DNA of 64,000 nt from Nemania diffusa (lineage: Eukaryota; Ascomycota; Sordariomycetes; Xylariales; Xylariaceae). Shown piece after piece: positions 13,855 to 21,005 of this stretch; position 1 is the first letter of the stretch, and each line of letters starts with the position of its first letter. Location: the NCBI GenBank assembly GCA_038501195.1, contig JBBPUQ010000005.1, positions 3,596,001 through 3,660,000 of the forward strand. The letters are read 5' to 3'. The notes beneath the pieces are model-generated. The model worked only from the letters and a program-made list of their open reading frames with translations, did no database searches and was not told where the DNA came from. Made by a program: the position numbers and the translations under genes.

Positions 13855-14118
13855 CACTTATATACAATATATTTCTACTTTATATTAACAACTATATATA
13901 TGTATAATATATTTCTACTTTATTTCGACAGCTATATATATGTATAATATATTTCGATTTATATTAACAGCTATATATATATACAATATATTTTTACTTT
14001 ATATTAACAGTTATATATATATACAATATATTTTTACTATATATTAATAGTTATATATATATATAATATATATTTACTATATATTAATTAATATATATAT
14101 ATACAATATATTTTTATA
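13855..14118. repeat. 40-bp minisatellite, about 6-7 units
   Basis: The word AATATATTT recurs at 13,866, 13,906, 13,946, 13,985, 14,025, 14,065 and 14,105, a period of 40 (once 39). Each unit also carries a TATATTAACAG-like segment and a TATATATATA run. Units decay toward pure AT from left to right. It sits between two long T runs in the 3' part of the retrotransposon. Confidence 0.85.
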
Positions 14119-15546
14119 TTAAGTTAAATAATAAATATATATATAACAAACTTTTATATTTAAAAAAAAGTCGAAAAATATATATATATTTAACAATTTA
14201 TATATAACATAAAACATTTTAGTATATATATATACAAAAAATATTTATATAGTATATATAAAAAAAACATTATTAAAAAAAACTAAAAAATTGAATTTGT
14301 TATTTTTTAGCTATTATATAAAAAACAAAACAAAACTAAATCTTTTTTTTTTTTTTTTTTTTTTTTGTTTTTATAAGTTATACTAAAAACAACAAGCGCT
14401 ATATAAACGCTAAATATATATGCTATATATACTTCTTTAAAAGCTAAAAATTTAATAATACTTAGTAAATAGTACGCTAATATAGCACTAATAACTATTT
14501 CAAAAGCTATTAATATAAAGCGGTGTAACTAAACTTTAGCTTTAAACTAAAAAAGCTCGAAAATATTTCTTTTAATGTATAAGTTTCGTTTAAACATTTG
14601 TAAAAACGTTCGAAATTAATACTTAGAAGAAAATATTAGTAAAAAAAGCAGCATAAACAACGCTTTTTTTAACTTATTGTACAATTAAACATATTAGTTA
14701 AAAATATACAAAAAGATTTATTTATATAAAAGTAAACATATATTTATATAAAACAACTATATAAAAGTTTAACAAGCTTAGCTTTTAATTAAAAAGCTGT
14801 ATATTTTTACTGTGCTATTGTTTTTAGTTTGGACAAAGTTTTGAAACTATAATATGCTGCTTAAAAAAGCAAGCACAAAATAAAAGCAAGCAGTAGTTAT
14901 TGTACTATTGCTGCTGCTATTATATAACGAGTATATATATATAAATAAATAAATATATATAAATATATATATATATATATGTGTATATATATGCGTGTTA
15001 TATGTATGTATGTATAAATAAATAAATAAACAAACAAACAAATATATAAAAAAAAAACAAAAAAAAAAAAACAAAAACAAATAAAAAACTAGCTAAATAT
15101 TTATACTTAAAATTTTATGCTGTATAAGCTAATATTTCAACTAATATTGTTTATTTCTTTTGTATAATATTTAATACTTTTTTTTTTTTGTACAACAGTT
15201 ACTTATTAAGTAAACAAATCAACAAATAACTATTAATTAATTAACTATACAAAGTTTATTGAATTAACTATTAATAATTTATTATAAACTTTATTGCTAT
15301 ACAAAGAAGTTATTTTTAATGAACTAACTATAGCTAGCAATTCAATAAGTAGCGATTTATTATTTCAACTAATTAAAAGTGTTGTATAACATATAAGCTA
15401 AGTTAATATAGCAAACAATTAAACTATGTTATTTATATATAGCTATAAAATAATCGACTTATTATATAATAAAACTAAACTACTACAAAGTATATTGCTT
15501 TTTTGTTTTTTATTTTTTTGTTTTTGTATAATACCTAGTTATAACT

Positions 15547-15564
15547 AAAAAAAAAAAGAACTAG
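15547..15564 (+). other. Probable polypurine tract of the retrotransposon
   Basis: A run of about eleven A followed by GAACTAG ends exactly at the right LTR. LTR elements prime plus-strand synthesis from a purine tract in this position. G-to-A RIP changes would turn a mixed tract into the A run seen. This fixes the element orientation as plus. Confidence 0.6.
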
Positions 15565-15830
15565 TGTTAAAATATTAGTATTGGTTACAACTATATGTTG
15601 CAGTTTATACGCTGCAGTATTTATACTGCAATTGTATAAACAGGTATATAGTTATATAAGCAAGCACCTATTTCGTACGTTAGCAGAGATTTCATCTACA
15701 ATAAAATCTCTAGCTATATAAAAGAACTTTTTTTAGATCTAATTATTAATATAGATATAGTATAACTAGCTTTATATTTTGTTTATATATGACTTATATG
15801 TACTATTGTATGTATATAGCCCATTCAACA
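15565..15830 (+). repeat. Right (3') LTR, 266 bp
   Basis: Begins TGTTAAAATATTAG and ends CCCATTCAACA. Colinear and equal in length to the left LTR, with transitions only. It is followed by GTTAC, the mutated copy of the target duplication, then by ordinary though AT-biased flanking DNA. Confidence 0.92.
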
Positions 15831-16591
15831 GTTACTATAATTAAAATCTCTCTACTATAATGTCAGCCAACAAAAGTTTCTCCTAGCATCTAGCTGTTCT
15901 ACTTTGATTGCAACTTTCAAATAAAATTACAACTTGATATAGTTGCCAATAGTTAACAGAACATCTCCTTTTACTCAAACACCACATTAACTAAACAACT
16001 AAATCTATGATTCTTAGTTCCTACACCTATTATAAGAGTGCACAATATTAACTATTTAATCAATGTACTTATACAAAAAGCTACTGTACTTATATCTCTA
16101 TAGAATAAGGATAGAATAAGAATGTAATAATATTTCTAACTATATTAGTTATAACTACAAGAGGTAGCTCTAAGGTAAAGCTTGCTTAAAGTAATCAGCT
16201 TTTTAAATAAAAGTTTATAGTGTTTTACAAATAGACTGATTTTTCTAGGTAGCTATAAAATACCTAGGGAATTCTTTAATATTTGTTTTATTACGTGCCA
16301 TAATTGGGAAAAAGTCAGATAGTACCAAGAGTATAAACCCCAAAAGATAACGCTGGGTGCAGTTATACTAGCTAAGATAACTATATTACTTGAACTTAGA
16401 GACACAGAAAGTGTAACTTCGGGTTCCCAAGCCCTCGGTGGCGGAAGGTGGCGGAAGGCGGCAGAGGAGGAGGAGAGAGAGAGGAGAGAGGAGAGAGGAG
16501 AGAGGAGAGAGGAGAAAGGAGTGGGAAGGGAAGAGTGAAAAAGAAAAGGGGGGGAGGATAAGGTAACTTTGGGGGGGAGGGTTCCCAAGCC
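15831..16591. other. Right flank of the retrotransposon
   Basis: Contains no gene. The first about 500 bases are AT-biased, possibly from RIP spreading past the element. A purine tract and a short direct repeat occupy 16,421-16,593. The open frames read across the purine tract on the minus strand (16,253-16,608) are low-complexity Ser/Leu/Pro artefacts. Confidence 0.5.
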
Positions 16592-16593
16592 CT
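16421..16593. repeat. GGGTTCCCAAGCCCT direct repeat flanking a purine tract
   Basis: The 15-mer GGGTTCCCAAGCCCT occurs at 16,421-16,435 and again at 16,579-16,593, each preceded by GTAACTT. Between them lies about 90 bases of almost pure G and A (GAGAGGAGAGA repeats). The right copy overlaps the stop codon of the neighbouring membrane-protein gene. It could be a remnant of a small repeated element or a slippage product. Confidence 0.7.
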
Positions 16594-17203
16594 AGTATCT
16601 CTCCTCAAGTTGTTGGCAAATCCCTGCCCAGCAGGCTACTACAATGTTCTTGATAGTAAAGAAAGGCTGGAGAACCCATCTTATAACAGGTAGTGCTGCT
16701 GCAGTGTTTGCTCTGGCCACCATATAGCCGCACAACCAGATAAAAATAAGTCCCGCTAACGCCACAAGCATAGCAGCACCAACGACAAAGATGCCACCGA
16801 TAGTAGCCCAAACTCCCCTAGCAAAAGCTACTGCGGCGGCTGAGATTAAGGCGACCGTAAACATCCACAATACCATAATCAAAAGGACAACCAACGCCAG
16901 GCCAAAGGTTTTCATAACGAAAACCAGAGCTGCCTTAACGGGCTCAGGTAAAATGGCCGTGATAGACCCTATATTGATATTAAGGTCTGTTATGGCTATT
17001 TTGCTTATCTGTGTGATGAGCGCGCCGACTATGGCGGCAAGGACTCCTTGGGCTAAAGTTTGCCCAAATGTAAGGGAAGAGCCAGGCGTGATTTGGTTTG
17101 GGCTGAAGTCGAGCTATAGAAGCCAAGAGACTGTTAATCAAATGACATTGCATGACGTTTAATGGGCTACTTACTTGAGATTAAGTCTAGCATTTTCAGC
17201 CAT
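16592..17203 (-). CDS. Small multi-pass membrane protein, unknown function
   Basis: Not recognised. Two exons (17203-17175 and 17102-16592) join in frame to encode 179 aa; the intron is GTAAGT...GACTTCAG with a GATTAAC branch point. This acceptor was chosen because the nearer CTATAG does not keep the frame. The N-terminus is hydrophilic and about 20 residues long (MAENARLNLNPNQ). Three strongly hydrophobic stretches follow in the centre (FGLALVVLLIMVLWMFTVAL, GIFVVGAAMLVALAGLIFIW and a weaker one before them), rich in Ala, Val and Gly. The C-terminal about 45 residues are amphipathic. There is no signal peptide. It lies only 0.76 kb from a RIP-mutated element yet remains open, which argues that it is used. 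The start could be wrong; transcript data would settle the intron. Confidence 0.6.
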
Positions 17204-18738
17204 GCCGGATCCGACTTATTTTATATTAATAGTCATAGTGTTGATATGGCTTCATACAATCGATCGCGTACGGCGGGGCCGAAGCAGAATATAATTCTTG
17301 TAATTATACGATGCTATTGTAGAATGGTTAATAGATCTTTTCTCGTCTATAAAAAAAGGAGAACATACATGGTGTACTGACGATACGCCACCTAGGGCAG
17401 GCGGCGGCCGTGTTGTTGCTGCTGCTGCTGTCGTACGTAGTACGTATGTATGTATGTATGTATGTGTGTGTGTGTGTGTGTAAGTGCGTGCGTGCGTGCG
17501 TGTGTATGTGTGTGTGTGTCTTCTCTGAGGTAAGTGTTTAAGTGTAAGATAAAGGGAAATAGTGGTTTAATATTCGTCGAGCACGGTTTTATTTATTTTT
17601 TGTAATTTTCTTTTAATTTAGTGTTGCTTTTAATAAAGATGTCGCTTTGGTAGTGTTTATTATAGGAGGGTAGTTTCTTGTGGTCTTGTTGTGTCTGAAG
17701 ATGTTTGTTGTTGTTCTGTTGGCCACAACGGCCAACGGTGATTATCCCTCCACCGAAACTCTAACACTCTCACTGTTGACTACGTATTGCACCCTTTCAA
17801 AGTGCTAACCCAGTTTTTAAGGCTTCAAAGGCTAGATAGCAAAGGTGGTAGAGATGATGAGAGTGGTGGAAGTCGGCTGGTCCTCGCCCTCGCCTTCCGG
17901 TTTCTCTGTCGCATTTGCACTTGCAGAGGCAGGGGGCGGGTAGCATGGCGCACGACTTGTAATAACGACAGGCCTATGACATCCGGTGCGCAGGATGCCA
18001 CGCAGCATCTGGACGTCGTGTAGGTACCTAGGTAGGTACACCTAACCCCCTTAGCCCCTGCCGCTCATGATAATAAGCTACCTATTTAGTCAATGTGTAA
18101 AAGGGCCTCGCATGGAAACTGTCACCTTAGTAGGAGGTAGTAGGCATTCAGCATCTATCAGGGGGGGTAGGTGCAAGTGTGTAGAAGGAGACCACTACAG
18201 TTTTTGCTAGCTTCTGTACAGCAGGTACTGTCCACCGTTCCGAAAACAACATCCTTTTTACTGTGGAAGTGCTTTTCTTTATCTAGGTGTCTAATACAGA
18301 CAGGTATGGGGGTCTACTGACACAGGTCTTCTAATAGATTACTTTTAGAAAGTCGCTCTAGTTATACCGTCTTATAATAAATGCTGAAATCCGGTTTATA
18401 AAAAAACGGTTACTTTTGGTCTCATAAGTTATGCGATGCAAAAGCGGGTCCTGCTCAGGCTAGGCTCAGACGAGGATCTAGCTAAAAGCAGCATGGCTCA
18501 GGTGAAATTCCCATAGGGTGAATGGGATTTGAATTCAATTGTGGCTGGTCTGATGAACACTGCCACATGCAACCTCATCTCTAAGAGCCCCGTCGCATCG
18601 CATCCAATCAAGCTCCCATGGACTGATATCTCGCCTACCTCTCGTAGCTCATATAATCAATATTCGTATCACGTCATCAAAGAGATTTGTATTTTCTCAT
18701 TACTTCTCTAAGCCCTGCATCATCCAGGCTCAGCCGTC
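17204..18738. other. Intergenic with microsatellites
   Basis: 1.5 kb without a supported gene. It contains a GCT/TATG/TG microsatellite, then sequence with TAGGTACCTAGGTAGGTAC near 18,020. Open frames at 17,787-18,041 and 18,529-18,711 show no recognisable domain. The last part is presumably the promoter of the zinc-knuckle gene. Confidence 0.5.
17412..17520. repeat. Compound microsatellite (GCT, GTAT, GT, GCGT)
   Basis: Consecutive short tracts: GCTGCTGCTGCTG, four to five GTAT units, about nine GT units, GCGT units, then GT again. A classic slippage-prone compound microsatellite upstream of the small membrane-protein gene. Confidence 0.9.
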
Positions 18739-19738
18739 ATGTATCGAAGAGGACCCTCAAAGAGCACACCGGCAAATGCTCAGTGCCAGAAGTGCCTCAA
18801 GAGAGATAAGTGAACTGCTATGATGATTTGTTCTTAAACTAACGTCCTTAGTACGGCATTACTCATATGAATGCAAGGTCTCGGCACAAGAGAGACCCTA
18901 TGTGCCCAGGCCATCGCGAACACAGCAGCTGCTTAACCCTAAACTCGCGCCTAAGCTAGCTAGTGATGCTACGGATACTATACAAAATACGTATGTTTTC
19001 TGGGTATTTCATACGGCGGGATTCTGCTAATAGTATTATAGAAAAGGACTAGCGGACCAGGAGTTGGCCAAAAGGGAGGCAGAGAGAGCTAGGAAGCGAG
19101 AATTAGAACAGGATGATGAGGATGATGATGGTGATGTATCGAAGCGTGCAAGGTCAGCCTCCTATGATTCTGTCTCTACGATCTCGACTAGAGGGCCTAC
19201 ATCGCCCTCTCGTCAACGAGTATCTATATCTCCGCCAAGGCCAAATAGAGCTATTCAGAGCCCGTCACCAGTGCGAGGATCTTCAAGAAGACGGTCTTTC
19301 GACTCAGGGAGCGACTATCAGCGCCGTTACTCTCGCAGTCCTGAAGGAGGTAATAGAGGAATGAGATCTCCAGAGCCGACAAGACGGCGAACAAGATCAT
19401 CAAGTCGCGACGAAAGCCTCCGGCGTGGGGGTCAAAACGACACCGAGGAACCTATAGCCGATCGTCGATATGGGGGCAGACGACGTGGGAGATACTCGCC
19501 GAGCCCCAGTCGGTCGCCGCCACCAGAGAACAGCAGACGATTTCGCTCTAGATCTCCTTACCGGCACGGGAGACCAGATAACAGCCCTCCCCGATATAAA
19601 GACAGGCTAACAGGTCCATATCATCGAAATGGCCGAGAACAGAGGGAGGGAGCACCAAGGCGAGAGGCTAGAGAACGCAGCCTAAGTCCGTTTTCAAAAC
19701 GACTTGCTCTTACGCAAGCCATGAACGCCGGTCGGTAG
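18739..19738 (+). CDS. ZCCHC10-like zinc-knuckle, RS-rich protein (intron 1 out of register)
   Basis: Three exons are visible: 18739-18809, about 18856-18990 and 19042-19738. In the register of the conserved protein they give about 300 aa. The N-terminus carries a CCHC zinc knuckle (CQKCLKRDKHYSYEC) followed by the conserved SAQERPYVPRPSRTQQLLNP segment. The third exon is a long acidic then Arg/Ser-rich region (RSASYDS, SPSRSPPPE, RSRSPYR), typical of fungal ZCCHC10-type nuclear proteins tied to mRNA processing. Intron 2 (GTATGT...TTATAG) is normal. Intron 1 is not: the only AG acceptor (18850-18851) leaves the frame wrong and leads to a stop within eight codons. The correct register starts four bases later, after TACG. 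One missing A (TACAG) would restore a normal acceptor, so this is either a sequencing or assembly error, an unusual acceptor, or a disabling mutation. Confidence 0.7.
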
Positions 19739-19872
19739 TGATGGGTATCATTATTTTTACATACTTTAAGCCAAACCAATCCTAATAAACCTAATCACGA
19801 CTCATAGCACATGCCTCTCGAGTAATGCCAGTGACCAAACGCCGTGCAATGCAAATTTGTGCCTCTGCCTTT

Positions 19873-20502
19873 CTACGCCAGATCTTCGTCTTCCCTTTCT
19901 CTACGCTCTTCTTCTTCCTCTTCCCGTTCTCGTACCCGCAACCCTTCAACCAACGCGACACCGTCCATGCCCGCCGCCTCTACGCTGCCGTCGTCGCCGT
20001 CGGCAGCAACAGGCTGAGCTATCTTCTTTGCCGCAGCTTGCGCATTCGCGATGCGCTCTCTGACCAGCCTCGCAATGGCATTGTCGGTGCGCACGTTCAG
20101 CACTTCGAGTTTTTTGTCCAAATCTCTCTTTAGGTCCCAATTGGGCTTCTTGGGCTGTAGTTTGAAAAGGTCGATTCCCTGGTCTTCTTTGGCGTTCTCG
20201 GCGGCCTTTGCTCGTGTCTCCTCCTCCACGAGCGCGGCCTGTTCTTCGAGCGTGGGACCTGCCATGCCCAGCGTTGGAGGGGCCTCGAAGCCTAGCTTGG
20301 GGCCTCGCGTCTCGGCATCATAGTTGCGGCCGGACAAGTGTCGTGTTGCGATATCGACTTCAGCGGGTGGTGATGCAGATCGCTCGGATTCGGGGGCGAC
20401 GACCTCGTCGGCAGGTTGTTTGCGCTTCAGACTTTTGAGCTTGGCAAGCCGCGCTTTGCGGTCGTCAGATGCAATGCCGAGGGTGGCATGTGACGCCGAC
20501 AT
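19873..20502 (-). CDS. cwf18: Pre-mRNA splicing factor Cwf18 (CCDC12 family)
   Basis: Single-exon gene of 209 aa. Cwf18/CCDC12 is a small spliceosome component that associates with the activated spliceosome (NTC/Bact stage) in the nucleus. Seen: a basic N-terminal segment (DDRKARLAKLKSLKRKQ), the family core with the signature ATRHLSGRNYDAETRGPKLGFEAPP, then EDQGIDLFKLQPKKPNWDLKRDLDKKLEVLNVRTDNAIARLVRERI, a helical region that binds its partners. The last about 30 residues are almost all Glu and Arg. Longer than the S. pombe protein because of an inserted linker and the acidic tail. It converges on the zinc-knuckle gene (134 bases between stops) and diverges from the PPR gene. Confidence 0.88.
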   Translation of the reverse strand: MSASHATLGIASDDRKARLAKLKSLKRKQPADEVVAPESERSASPPAEVDIATRHLSGRNYDAETRGPKLGFEAPPTLGMAGPTLEEQAALVEEETRAKAAENAKEDQGIDLFKLQPKKPNWDLKRDLDKKLEVLNVRTDNAIARLVRERIANAQAAAKKIAQPVAADGDDGSVEAAGMDGVALVEGLRVREREEEEEERREREDEDLA

Positions 20503-21005
20503 CTCAATAAATGGCTATGGTATTGTAGAAATCAAGATCGGAGTAGAGTGGTTTGTTTTAAGGATGCATATAAGTGATTCGCGTTTTAACAGAGTCGGGC
20601 GCTTCAAAGCAAAGAATGACATAGGTACCTACTTTACTAGACGTTTACATATGTACGTACCTAGGTACATAGGATGTAGGTAAACATGTAGGCAGGTTTT
20701 AGGTACCTGCACTGCCTACCGCCGCCTATAAAAATGTTCTGGTAGCGTAGACCGATAACTCCGATAAGCACTCCGATTAGGTAACTCTCAAGGTAATTTG
20801 CGCTCAAGGCCTTGACTCGATTTTCGATGATAACTTCACTGAAGAATCACGCTCTCTCCCTTTTCCCTGTAAATACTAAATCCGATTTTCTTATACCTTA
20901 TAGTGCAACGAATCGAATGTAACAAATTCCCCAAGGAACGACCAGTCCCTGCTCCTTCACAACCATGAGGTAGCATGACTGAAACAGCGGCGAAGATATC
21001 GTACC
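20503..21005. promoter_or_regulatory. Shared upstream region of Cwf18 and PPR genes
   Basis: About 500 bases separate the divergent start codons of Cwf18 (-) and the PPR gene (+), so they probably share a bidirectional promoter. It contains a cluster of TACCTAGGTACATAGG and TAGGTACC words at 20,630-20,705. No gene is seen. Confidence 0.5.

Larger units (their letters stand above)
7994..15564 (+). other. Interior of the retrotransposon, no surviving coding frame
   Basis: 7.57 kb of extreme A+T content with long A and T runs, frequent TATA/TTAA words and stops in all six frames. This is what RIP leaves of a gag-pol region. I see no intact protease, reverse transcriptase, RNase H or integrase motif. 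Two structured stretches stand out at 13.38-13.76 kb and 13.86-14.12 kb and are listed separately. T runs of about 22-25 bases occur near 13,815 and 14,342. Confidence 0.85.
7728..15830 (+). mobile_element. Dead, RIP-mutated LTR retrotransposon
   Basis: An 8,103-bp element bounded by two 266-bp direct repeats that start TGTT and end in TA (left) or CA (right), flanked by a 5-bp duplication (GTCAC/GTTAC). The LTRs align along their whole length without a gap. I counted about 38 differences by eye and all are transitions, which is the signature of RIP in Pezizomycotina. The 7.57-kb interior is almost entirely A and T, with stops in every frame, and no gag or pol frame survives. A purine run just before the right LTR fits a polypurine tract and sets the orientation as plus. 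No convincing primer-binding site remains after the left LTR. Superfamily (Ty3/Gypsy or Ty1/Copia) cannot be read from what is left. Confidence 0.9.

Noticed and set aside
14847..15080. 77-codon Phe/Tyr/Ile-rich frame on the minus strand
   Set aside because: Translation of AT microsatellite and A runs inside the RIP-mutated element.
16253..16608. Two Ser/Leu/Pro-rich frames on the minus strand
   Set aside because: Low-complexity reading of the purine tract; no start context or homology.
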